Assembly (NCBI RefSeq): GCF_018918095.1
Contig: NZ_JAHLPV010000027.1
Coordinates: forward strand, 1-37,779
Reading direction: 5' to 3'
Source: Acetivibrio sp. MSJd-27
GTDB lineage: Bacteria; Bacillota; Clostridia; UMGS1840; HGM11507
Length of the DNA stretch: 37,779 nt
Shown here in pieces: positions 8,140 to 15,249 of the stretch; positions within the stretch are counted from its first letter, which is position 1; each line of letters opens with the position of its first letter. A program made the translations under genes and the position numbers. The notes under the pieces are model-generated. The model did not search any database. It was not told the origin of the DNA and worked only from the letters and a program-made list of their open reading frames with translations.

Positions 8140-8574
8140 TTACTTTAATCTGATTTTAAAGAGAACAACTCCTGCGATCATCAAACCAATCCCCACATAT
8201 TTCGTCCAGTCAAAGGCAACTCGCTCCGACCCCATCCAGCCGAAGGCATCTATCAAGGCCGCAACCAGAAGCTGGGATATTAAAATTGTGGATATCGCTA
8301 TCGTCGGACTCAATTTTCCGATTCCCATCATTACCGTGATGGTGATGACAATCCCCAAAACACCTCCAAACAGATAAAGCTTATCCACCTCCAAAATGGA
8401 GCGGAAGCTCCCCTTTCCGAATACCACCACAGCAATAAGCGAAAGGAGAAACGCTGTGCCCTGTACAAACGCATTGGATTCATACAGTCCTATTTTTTCG
8501 CCCAGACGGGTATTCATTACGCCTTGAATACTCATCGCCGCACCTGCGATAGCGCTCATAATAAATCCTAACAT
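8140..8574 (-). CDS. YdcZ-type DMT family small membrane transporter (DUF606)
   Basis: A 144-residue, strongly hydrophobic protein with about five membrane helices. It matches the half-size DMT/DUF606 (YdcZ) family: N-terminus LGFIMSAIAGAAMSIQGVMNTRLGEKIG, then a glycine-rich GGVLGIVITITVMMGIGKLSPT helix pair, and LISQLLVAALIDAFGW near the end. Full length for the family. These proteins are thought to export small metabolites, often working as pairs; only one copy is present here. Ribosome site AGAGGTAAG before the ATG. It stands alone, in the same direction as the SLH gene downstream but separated from it by a hairpin and a new promoter. Confidence 0.85.
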   Translation of the reverse strand: MLGFIMSAIAGAAMSIQGVMNTRLGEKIGLYESNAFVQGTAFLLSLIAVVVFGKGSFRSILEVDKLYLFGGVLGIVITITVMMGIGKLSPTIAISTILISQLLVAALIDAFGWMGSERVAFDWTKYVGIGLMIAGVVLFKIRLK

Positions 8575-9060
8575 ATATCTTACCTCTACTTATTCTTTTC
8601 TGTAAAAAAGTTTTTCTTTCCGAAAAACAACAAGTCTGCTTCGCATGCTATTTTTTGAAACATGCAATTGCACACGATTCTGCGTAATTTCCTATGTTAT
8701 AAAATGATTTGCCGCACACTATACACAAAGGCTGCATTACAAGCATTTCAGCCTTGCGAAAATGGAAGCAGGTGGTTTCTCGAAGTTTTACATTGTTCCC
8801 CAAACAGTATTGACCGAAAAGCACAAAAAAATTCTCATTTAAATTCACAACGAATAAAAAGAACAAAAGGCGATGGTTCCGCAGCTTTAGGGAACAAGGG
8901 AAACCATTTGCTTTTTCAGTTGAAGAATGTGCTCCCCCTGAAACACTGATTCTGATACAGCATGCATTATTGAATATTTTTTCGGAAAAGGCTGTTTTTT
9001 TGACGAAAAAAATGTTACGATAGAGAAAATCGGATTTCAGAAAGCGAGGAAATACATAAG
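8575..9060. other. Intergenic region with no recognisable gene
   Basis: This 486-bp divergent spacer contains only short overlapping frames without good ribosome sites or family resemblance. A TTGACG near 9000 might be a -35 element for the rightward AI-2E-type gene, but no convincing -10 is spaced correctly. No repeat or RNA family was recognised. Confidence 0.5.
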
Positions 9061-10218
9061 ATGGAACTTAACAAAAAAAACATCAAAAAAATTTTATGGA
9101 TCATCACCTTTGCCATCGTATTGTTTAGTATCCTTCAGAACATGGAGAAGGTGAGCAGCGTCGTCCGGATTGCAGTGGGGCTGCTATCGCCGCTTCTGAT
9201 CGGTCTTTGCATTGCCTTTGTGATCAATGTACCCATGCGTTTTATCGAAGCCCACCTTCTGCGCAACCGGAAAAAGTTCCGAATACCGTCCAAGCTGAAA
9301 CGACCTTTGAGCATCACATTGACCCTTCTATTTGTCACAGGTGTGATATCCATTGTGGTTTTCCTCCTGCTGCCCGAGCTCATCAATACTTTCGGCATGT
9401 TAAAGAACATGCTCCCTATTTTTATTGAGGACACCCAGACCTGGGCTATGCAGTTTTCCGATGAGTTCCCCGAAATCACCACTTGGATTATGAACATCGA
9501 GCTGGACTGGAATAAAATCACCTCCTTTATCCAGAACGGCGCTACCAATGTAATAAGCTCAACCTTCAATGCCGCTGCCTCGGTGGTAAATGGCACGATC
9601 AACTTTTTTCTGGGCCTTATCTTCGCCTTCTACCTGCTGTCCCAGAAAGAAAAACTCATGGTTCAAGCTAAACGCTTTTTATATGCCTTTTTTCCGGAGA
9701 AAAAAATGGATTCCATCCTTCGCGTCGGATCTCTGGCGAATAAAACATTCTCCAACTTCATTTCCGGGCAGTGCACCGAGGCAGTTATTCTGGGCGTTTT
9801 GTGTTTTATAGGGATGAGTGTTTTCCGTTTTCCCTATGCACTGATGATTTCGGTTCTAGTTGGTTTCATGTCCCTGATTCCTATCTTTGGCGCTTTCATC
9901 GGTGTGGCGATCGGCGCGTTTTTAATCCTGATGGTCTCCCCGCTGAAAGCCTTATGGTTTGTTGTCTTCTTTATTGTTCTGCAACAGGTGGAAGGCAACC
10001 TGATTTATCCCCGCGTGGTGGGAAATTCCATCGGACTGCCCGCCATCTGGGTTCTGGTCGCTGTTATTGTAGGCGGAAGCGCCATGGGCATTCTGGGCAT
10101 GATTCTTTTTATACCGCTCTGTTCTGTCCTCTATGCGCTTTTACGGGAGGCTGTTCCGAAGAAGCTGTCTGAAAAAGGACTGGAAAGAAACGAAACAGAG
10201 AATACCGCACTCGAATAA
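9061..10218 (+). CDS. AI-2E family transporter (PF01594 permease)
   Basis: A 385-residue polytopic membrane protein with the signature of the AI-2E/PerM family: two N-terminal helices (LWIITFAIVLFSIL; then VGLLSPLLIGLCIAFVINVPM), a long soluble central part, and a C-terminal helix cluster with FISGQCTEAVILGVLCFIGM, PIFGAFIGVAIGAFLIL, QQVEGNLIYPRVVGNSIGLPAIWVL. The QQ.EGN.I.P..VG..VGL motif is the best family marker. Members have been proposed to export signalling molecules or to act as Na+/H+ antiporters; the substrate cannot be told here. GCGAGGAAATACATAAG precedes the ATG. Normal length (about 350-400). Confidence 0.9.
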   Translation: MELNKKNIKKILWIITFAIVLFSILQNMEKVSSVVRIAVGLLSPLLIGLCIAFVINVPMRFIEAHLLRNRKKFRIPSKLKRPLSITLTLLFVTGVISIVVFLLLPELINTFGMLKNMLPIFIEDTQTWAMQFSDEFPEITTWIMNIELDWNKITSFIQNGATNVISSTFNAAASVVNGTINFFLGLIFAFYLLSQKEKLMVQAKRFLYAFFPEKKMDSILRVGSLANKTFSNFISGQCTEAVILGVLCFIGMSVFRFPYALMISVLVGFMSLIPIFGAFIGVAIGAFLILMVSPLKALWFVVFFIVLQQVEGNLIYPRVVGNSIGLPAIWVLVAVIVGGSAMGILGMILFIPLCSVLYALLREAVPKKLSEKGLERNETENTALE

Positions 10219-10329
10219 GAAAAGACAGAAAAAACATTTCATTTCAAAGGACTAATTAAAAAACCAGCTTCTGACACTCTATCCATAAAAAATCTGATTT
10301 CATTATCGTTTTTTCAAGGAGGAATAAAG

Positions 10330-11055
10330 ATGGGCACAATTTTCAAGGAACCAATCGTCAAAAGGAACTTTCAGTCATCCTATGCGCCGAAAGCAAAAAA
10401 ATCCTTTGCAAAAGGCTTAAGCTTTTATAAATTGTTCTGGATTTTCTTTATCGGCAGTTTTCTGGGCGTTGTGATAGAAATACTGTGGTGTCTGCTGACA
10501 CGTCATCACTATGAAAGCCGCCAGGGGCTTATCTACGGACCGTTCAATCTGGTTTATGGCTTTGGCGCGCTAACGATGACTCTGTCGCTGTATTGGCTGC
10601 GCCGCCAGCGGGACTCTTGGATCTTCCTGGGCGGAATCGTGATTGGAAGCGCTTTCGAGTATCTTTGCAGCTGGATACAGGAATTTCTGTTTGGCACAGT
10701 CTCGTGGGACTACAGGGAAATGCCTTTTAATCTAAACGGCAGAATCAATCTGCTGTACTCCATCTTTTGGGGAATTCTGGCCCTGGTGTGGCTAAAAACG
10801 CTATTTCCCTTGATGGAACGCTGGATCGAAAAAATCCCCAACTGCATCGGAAAGACGTTGACCTGGATCTTGTTCTCCTTTATGCTGGCCAACACAGTGG
10901 TATCCGCCTGTGCGGTTGCCCGCATGAGTCAAAGGCATCAAAGCATTCCCGCTTCTAATACGATTGATGTATTTCTGGACAAGCACTATGACGATGAAAG
11001 ACTGAATAAAATTTACCCAAATATGGTATTTGTACAGGACAACCCATCGGTGTAA
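10330..11055 (+). CDS. PF06541 (putative ABC-transporter type IV, CmpB-like) membrane protein, copy 1
   Basis: A 241-residue protein with about five to six membrane helices. Family landmarks: FIGSFLGVVIEILW, GLIYGPFNLVYGFGAL, SAFEYLCSWIQE and WDYREMPFNLNGRINLLYSIFWG. It is preceded by a perfect AAGGAGG site. Function is not established for the family, which is widespread in Clostridia without an ATPase partner; none is nearby. The C-terminal tail (about 195-241) is hydrophilic. A paralogue of the same family lies convergently at 11429-12004. Together with the GNAT remnant downstream it ends at the terminator at 11380-11422. Confidence 0.85.
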   Translation: MGTIFKEPIVKRNFQSSYAPKAKKSFAKGLSFYKLFWIFFIGSFLGVVIEILWCLLTRHHYESRQGLIYGPFNLVYGFGALTMTLSLYWLRRQRDSWIFLGGIVIGSAFEYLCSWIQEFLFGTVSWDYREMPFNLNGRINLLYSIFWGILALVWLKTLFPLMERWIEKIPNCIGKTLTWILFSFMLANTVVSACAVARMSQRHQSIPASNTIDVFLDKHYDDERLNKIYPNMVFVQDNPSV

Positions 11056-11086
11056 ATGCAGATTAAGATTTTGGAGGATGCAATAT

Positions 11087-11341
11087 ATGATATTCAGAAA
11101 GATGACGAAAGCCGATTATAACTAAAAGCAAGAGTCCCCCGCCCCTATAGGCGGGGGCTCCACTTACTTTTTTCAGCGGGAGATTGTACTCCCGCTGAAA
11201 CGTTGAATGACGGGGCATAGCCCCTTATTGAAACATGTATATGCTTTATGGACATTTTGCCCGGATATTGGGTTAAATGATAGGGACAATTCAAAAAATG
11301 GCATAGAACGATTCTTAGAAAAGAATCCGGAGACATGCTTT
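11087..11341 (+). pseudogene. GNAT acetyltransferase remnant interrupted by a small hairpin element
   Basis: Behind a GGAGG site, an ATG at 11087 opens MIFRKMTKADYN, a typical GNAT start, then hits a stop at 11123. After about 114 bp of hairpin-rich insert the coding sense resumes from 11237: VYALWTFCPDIGLND, then RDNSKNGIERFLEKNPETCF, which is the usual continuation of this clostridial GNAT family (the family continues with VAE and the acetyl-CoA site). Similarity then ends, so the acetyl-CoA-binding domain is also missing and the gene was broken at least twice. It is dead. Confidence 0.75.
11123..11236 (+). mobile_element. Small non-autonomous element with three hairpins (IS200/IS605- or omega-RNA-like)
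   Basis: This insert splits the GNAT remnant. It holds three stems: 11132-11160 (GAG.CCCCCGCC / GGCGGGGGCTC), 11171-11200 (perfect 12 bp, TTTCAGCGGGAG / CTCCCGCTGAAA) and 11212-11224 (GGGG/CCCC). The last two are separated by CGTTGAATGAC, and the element ends near TTATTGAAAC. Lack of terminal inverted repeats and subterminal hairpins resemble the ends of IS200/IS605-family elements and the right-end guide RNA (omega-RNA) of TnpB elements. There is no transposase or tnpB inside. Exact borders are inferred from the interrupted GNAT frame. Confidence 0.55.
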
Positions 11342-11379
11342 GGAAAAAACAATACCGGAAGCGAAAACGATTTATTTTT

Positions 11380-11422
11380 AACAGGACTGCCTTACACAAC
11401 GGTGAGGCAGTCCTGTTTTTAT
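11380..11422 (+). terminator. Rho-independent terminator
   Basis: Perfect 13-bp stem AACAGGACTGCCT / AGGCAGTCCTGTT with a 12-base loop and TTTTT following on the plus strand. It ends the transcript from the PF06541 gene at 10330. Confidence 0.9.
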
Positions 11423-11428
11423 CGATTC

Positions 11429-12004
11429 CTACCCAACGGGGTTTCGGAACAAAAAACTGAAAATACAATCAAGAAGCAGAAGCACGGCCAAACTCCCTCC
11501 TGCAATGGAAACCGCTTTCCGCTCCAGACGATCGTAGCCTTTTCTCAGAACAGGCTCCAAAATATAGAGCAGAAGCAGTCCCCCCACCGCGAAGGTGAGA
11601 ACGGAACGCAGGCAAACATATCCGTCAATATTCCAGAAGAGCCCGGTATAATCCCACCATCTGCGTCGCCATATCATCCACATCAAAGTCCCCGTGATAT
11701 ATTCCAGCACTCCGGTGATGACAGCAGAAAATACAAAAACCACCCCCGGTTTCCCCTTAAAACGCTTTAAGAATAGCTGTATCAAAAGCGCCCCAAATCC
11801 ATATACCGGCAGATAAGGTCCGTACAAAAATCCCCTTTTCTCCAAAACACCCTCGGTGAAAAGATAAAAAATTTCTTCATAGATCCATCCAACCAGACAT
11901 CCGCCCCAAAAAAGAAAGAAATAAAACAAAGCCACCTCTTTTATGGTACCGCCACGATCTTTCCTTTCCGCAGCAGTCGGATTCTCCCTTTCCAAAACCC
12001 TCAT
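11429..12004 (-). CDS. PF06541 (putative ABC-transporter type IV, CmpB-like) membrane protein, copy 2
   Basis: A 191-residue protein with about five membrane helices and the same landmarks as the gene at 10330: GGCLVGWIYEEIFY, GFLYGPYLPVYGFGAL, GVLEYITGTLMW and WWDYTGLFWNIDGYVCLRS. It lacks the long hydrophilic C-terminal tail of copy 1. Preceded by GGGGAAAG. It converges with copy 1 across the GNAT remnant and a terminator. The two are only distantly similar, so this is an old duplication or independent acquisition rather than a recent copy. Function unknown. Confidence 0.8.
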   Translation of the reverse strand: MRVLERENPTAAERKDRGGTIKEVALFYFFLFWGGCLVGWIYEEIFYLFTEGVLEKRGFLYGPYLPVYGFGALLIQLFLKRFKGKPGVVFVFSAVITGVLEYITGTLMWMIWRRRWWDYTGLFWNIDGYVCLRSVLTFAVGGLLLLYILEPVLRKGYDRLERKAVSIAGGSLAVLLLLDCIFSFLFRNPVG

Positions 12005-12132
12005 TTTTCTTTCCCCTTTTCCCTACAAAAGCCGATGCTTTGACTGGAATATGACGTTTCAAAGACAGAGCACAGCTTTCTCATAAACTTGTACCCGATC
12101 AACTGTAAAAGCTAATAAACATCAATGCGAGG

Positions 12133-12639
12133 TTATATTTCCACGGTTCCCCGAATGGTTTCAAAGGCACCGGGTTCCAGCTCGCAAGCCATCACGTTTT
12201 CATCCGGAACACCAGTCATATGCTGGATGCCAAAGGATGCCGCGCTTTGAAAACCAAAACGCTGATAATAGGCGGGTGCTCCTACCAGAAACACTGCCTT
12301 ATATCCCATATCCTTTGCAATACGGAAACTCTCCTGAATCAGTGCGCCTCCCACGCCGCGGTTTCGGTATTCAAACTTGACGGAGAGGGGGGCTAACAGC
12401 AATACGGTATGTTGTTTTGCACCTTCCTTTACATAGGTCCGCGTCAGCATGATATGGCCGATAAGCTCCCCGTCTTCCTCCGCCACCAGTGCAAGTCTTG
12501 GAATATAATTTCCCTCCGCGCGGAGCTGATTGACAAAATCCTGCTCCTCTCCGTTGGAGACATGGGCAGTCTCAAACGCCAGCTTCACCAGATCATATAT
12601 CTCTCTGAATTCTTCTTTTTTTTCTTGTCGAATAACCAC
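12133..12639 (-). CDS. GNAT-family N-acetyltransferase (YhbS-like)
   Basis: A 168-residue cytoplasmic acetyltransferase. Conserved parts: EEFREIYDLVKLAFETA at the N-terminus, a beta-4 strand LLLAPLSVKFEYRNRGVGGALIQE holding the acetyl-CoA pyrophosphate loop (R-N-R-G-V-G-G-A), and AVFLVGAPAYYQRFGFQ near the C-terminus, as in YhbS-type GNATs. The acceptor is unknown. I chose the GTG at 12639 rather than an upstream ATG at 12678 because AAGGAGG lies 8 bases before the GTG. It sits 16 bp after the DUF2461 gene and is probably co-transcribed with it. Confidence 0.88.
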   Translation of the reverse strand: MVIRQEKKEEFREIYDLVKLAFETAHVSNGEEQDFVNQLRAEGNYIPRLALVAEEDGELIGHIMLTRTYVKEGAKQHTVLLLAPLSVKFEYRNRGVGGALIQESFRIAKDMGYKAVFLVGAPAYYQRFGFQSAASFGIQHMTGVPDENVMACELEPGAFETIRGTVEI

Positions 12640-12655
12640 ATGCTTTACCTCCTTT

Positions 12656-13342
12656 TTAATGTGTTTTTTCCAAGGCAAAATCCATCGCCCGGATCAAAAA
12701 ATGATAGATGGGCGCCAAGGTCTGAAAGCCCTCCAGCAAAGTCTTAGGAAGCTCCTCCGAAAACAGCAGTTCAAAGTCCTCGCTCTCACAGAGAAAATCA
12801 AGATTTCTGCGGTCAAGCCACTGCCGGAGCATTTCCGGCTGTTCCGGATATTTGGAACGTTTATACCGCTTGCCGCTCATGGGAAACAGATTCTGCCCTT
12901 CAAAAGCTTTCTTCGCGGCAAGAAATGCTTTATCTTTTTTGAGAATCAGCCGTCGCACCTGCTCCATAACGGCCGGCGCAGCTTGGTAAAACCCGCAGCC
13001 GTAACGAAATCCCTCCGGTGAGAACTCCAGAACAAATCCCGGCGGGCAGGGGTAGGACTTCTTATCCCTGCAAAAGACAATCCACATGACATCACGATAC
13101 AGGCTTTTGTCCTTGGAAAAGCGGGTGTCGCGGTAGATTCTCGAAATCGTCCGATCCACCTTGGGCTCCACTACCAGCTGGGAGTCAATTTCAAGCATGG
13201 AAGGCGCCAGCTTCTCCACCAGTTCCCGCATTGGCTCTAAAACCAGCTTCTGGTATCTGGGCTTGTTCTCCTGATACCAGATTCTGCTGTCATGTATCTT
13301 GTTTTCTAGCAGAAAATCCAACGTTTCACCTGAAAGAGGCAT
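12656..13342 (-). CDS. DUF2461 domain protein
   Basis: A 228-residue cytoplasmic protein of the DUF2461 family (TIGR02453-like). Typical segments: LDFLLENKIHDSRIWYQENKPRYQKLVLEPM at the N-terminus, ISRIYRDTRFSKDKSLYRD in the middle and GFYQAAPAVMEQVR. Its biochemical role is unknown. Two ATGs are possible (13348 and 13342). The AAGGAGG site leaves seven bases to the second but only one to the first, so 13342 is preferred. The inverted-repeat arm of the element at 13371-13802 lies just upstream and may carry or disrupt its promoter. Confidence 0.88.
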   Translation of the reverse strand: MPLSGETLDFLLENKIHDSRIWYQENKPRYQKLVLEPMRELVEKLAPSMLEIDSQLVVEPKVDRTISRIYRDTRFSKDKSLYRDVMWIVFCRDKKSYPCPPGFVLEFSPEGFRYGCGFYQAAPAVMEQVRRLILKKDKAFLAAKKAFEGQNLFPMSGKRYKRSKYPEQPEMLRQWLDRRNLDFLCESEDFELLFSEELPKTLLEGFQTLAPIYHFLIRAMDFALEKTH

Positions 13343-13370
13343 TCCCATTCCTCCTTGTAATTTATTCGAA

Positions 13371-13802
13371 GGCTCCCTTGTGCAAAGGGAGCTGTCAGCG
13401 CAGCTGACTGAGGGATTGTTTCACCATGTTATCAATATATGTACAAACTCCCTCAAAATTTTTGTTAATATCAAGATTGGAAATTCTTATAATCTCTAAT
13501 CCGTATTTCTCTAAATATTCTGTTCTTTTTAAATCTTTGATAATATCTTGCTTTTTATACGTCAAGTTCTATCGCCAGCTTTGCTTTTGCACAGTAAAAA
13601 TCTACTATATATTTCCCTAATATTTTCTGTCTGGAAAACCTTATAGGATAATTTCTTAAAAAATCATACCAAAGGTGCCGTTCTTCTTTTGTCATATTCT
13701 TTCGAAGTTCTTTTGCAAACGGTACGATATTTTTATTGTGTTTTCTGTCCATTTACAATCCCTCCGGCTCTTCGAGCCACCTCCCTTTACACAAGGGAGG
13801 CT
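13371..13802 (-). mobile_element. Small inverted-repeat element carrying a DUF559 endonuclease gene
   Basis: The left arm (13371-13420) and right arm (13756-13802) are imperfect inverted copies. Each has a hairpin of the form (G)CCTCCCTTxxxxxAAGGGAGG/C, then a second small hairpin (TCAGCgcaGCTGA on the left, GGCTCttcGAGCC on the right), then GGAGGGATTGT or GAGGGATTGTT. Between them lies one DUF559 gene, now broken, whose last codons run into the left arm. I recall similar CCCTTtgtgAAGGG/DUF559 units in intergenic regions of many gut Clostridia. No transposase is present. Confidence 0.6.
13395..13752 (-). pseudogene. DUF559 (Vsr-like) endonuclease, frameshifted
   Basis: The ATG at 13752 opens MDRKHNKNIVPFAKELRKN, then TKEERHLWYDFLRNYPIRFSRQK and KYIVDFYCAKAKLAIELD, which is the N-terminal half of a DUF559 nuclease fold (related to Vsr and restriction endonucleases). 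The frame stops near 13557. In another frame the usual C-terminal half follows: KDLKRTEYLEKYGLEIIRI, then FEGVCTYIDNMVKQSLSQLR and a stop at 13395. A small deletion around 13555-13565, where the family has GxQHY after ELD, explains the break. The catalytic region is damaged, so the product is likely inactive. Confidence 0.8.
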
Positions 13803-13840
13803 TTTCATTTCAAGCAGGCTTCATAGCTATTGCTGACATA

Positions 13841-15055
13841 CTATTTCTCTAATGGTGTATATCCCGTCATCTCAATAATTTTTTGACCTTGTTCCCCCTG
13901 AATCCACTCAAGCAATTTTAATGTATTTTTGTCAGCGTCGCTTCTGGTAACCGCATAAAAATATGACGCAAGCGGATATTGACCGTTTTCGATATTTTCA
14001 AGATTAGGAAATATGCCGTTTATGCCAAGTAACTTAACTCGATTGTCTTTCACCATTTCTGTCACATAAAACCTGAACGAATATCCGATTGCATTCTTAA
14101 AATTTTTGTAATCAGCTGTCTTTTCAATAATACCGCCCATTCCGTCAATCACATCTTTTTTCGGCGGCGTCATTAACATCTTTCCCGCCATTAAATGTTC
14201 TAATGTTGATTGACTTCCGCTTCCTTTATCACGCTGAAACGCTTTTATTTCTCCGAGCTTTTGAACACCAAGTTCTCCCCAATCGGTTATTTCACCTGAA
14301 TATATCTTTTGAATTTCTTCAACTGTTATATTCTCTATAGGATTTTTAGCGTTTACAAAAAATACAAACGCTTCTTTTCCAATCGGTGTATATACCAGTT
14401 TAACCCCGTTTTCTTTCGCAAACTGTTTTTGTTCTTCAGACGGCGGCGCTGCAAAAATAATATCCGCATCGCCGGTGACAATATTATGATACGCCTCTGT
14501 TGTAGTCGTACATTTTAAAAACTCATTTTGATTTATGTTCGTAACATTCCCATTCCATACAACAATATCGTCCAGCAGCTCTTTGGGATAGACTGCCTTT
14601 GCAAAGCCTGAATAAATGGGATAAAGAGCCGTCGCACCATCCATAACAGGCAAATTTTCTGTTATGGTAAGCTCGCTTTTCTCATTCAGCGCAGCGGTTT
14701 TCGAATGTTCCGCATAAGGCGCATAGGAAGCAAGCAAATTCTTATTTTCTACAACCGTTGGTATATTGTCTATATAGTTTTGATAGCCCGAAACCATAAA
14801 CCAAGTAGCAATACAAACTCCAAACGCGATACACAGAGGGATCCAGAAGCGTTTCTTTTTTAGGAATCCCCACAACGCGCCTATAATCGCCGTTTCTAGT
14901 AAAATCCCAATTGCCAGCAAAAGATAAGTATAAATACGTCCATTCACATTTCCAAATGAAACTCCAAGCGCAGCAAATATAAATATAAAAAATAATACAA
15001 CCGCAGTCAGAAAAGCCCAAAAAACTTTATCAATGTTTTTTAATTTGTTATTCAT
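13841..15055 (-). CDS. Membrane-tethered PstS-like (phosphate-binding) protein
   Basis: A 404-residue protein. Residues about 10-95 contain three hydrophobic helices (AFLTAVVLFFIFIFAALGVSF; YTYLLLAIGILLETAIIGALW; WIPLCIAFGVCIATWFM). The remainder (about 130-404) is a periplasmic-binding-protein fold of the PstS/PBP_like_2 type with LPVMDGATALYPIYSGFA, ITVEEIQKIYSGEITDW and the ligand-site motif RDKGSGSQSTLE. It lacks a lipobox and is held by the helices instead. No PstC, PstA or PstB gene is nearby, so it may serve a distant transporter, act as a phosphate (or other anion) sensor, or scavenge. It has its own promoter at 15120-15148, divergent from ftsH. Confidence 0.85.
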   Translation of the reverse strand: MNNKLKNIDKVFWAFLTAVVLFFIFIFAALGVSFGNVNGRIYTYLLLAIGILLETAIIGALWGFLKKKRFWIPLCIAFGVCIATWFMVSGYQNYIDNIPTVVENKNLLASYAPYAEHSKTAALNEKSELTITENLPVMDGATALYPIYSGFAKAVYPKELLDDIVVWNGNVTNINQNEFLKCTTTTEAYHNIVTGDADIIFAAPPSEEQKQFAKENGVKLVYTPIGKEAFVFFVNAKNPIENITVEEIQKIYSGEITDWGELGVQKLGEIKAFQRDKGSGSQSTLEHLMAGKMLMTPPKKDVIDGMGGIIEKTADYKNFKNAIGYSFRFYVTEMVKDNRVKLLGINGIFPNLENIENGQYPLASYFYAVTRSDADKNTLKLLEWIQGEQGQKIIEMTGYTPLEK

Positions 15056-15119
15056 AGAATGACCCGCCTTTTATAATTTAATAATCAATCTTAAAACATC
15101 TAAACAGTTTTATTGACTC

Positions 15120-15148
15120 ATTATACCACACCCAACTCCAAACGACAA
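15120..15148 (-). promoter_or_regulatory. Predicted promoter of the PstS-like gene
   Basis: Minus strand: TTGTCG (15143-15148), 17-bp spacer ending TGG, TATAAT (15120-15125). No Pho-box-like repeat was recognised. Confidence 0.7.
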
Positions 15149-15184
15149 CCTTGAATAATTTATAGTATGTTCACAAAGATCATA

Positions 15185-15213
15185 TTGACATGGACATGAA
15201 AGCCAACTAAAAT
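15185..15213 (+). promoter_or_regulatory. Predicted sigma-A promoter of ftsH
   Basis: TTGACA (15185-15190), 17-bp spacer, TAAAAT (15208-15213). The start codon is about 36 bp downstream, behind AAAAGGGGGAA. Confidence 0.8.
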
Positions 15214-15249
15214 GGAAATAGTATCTATAGAAAAAGGGGGAATTTCGAA

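Noticed and set aside
8648-8949. Short frames on both strands in the 8575-9060 spacer
   Set aside because: They overlap each other on opposite strands, lack good ribosome sites and resemble nothing known.
11145-11468. Leftward 107-codon frame across the hairpin element
   Set aside because: It is antisense to the GNAT remnant and crosses perfect hairpins and a terminator.
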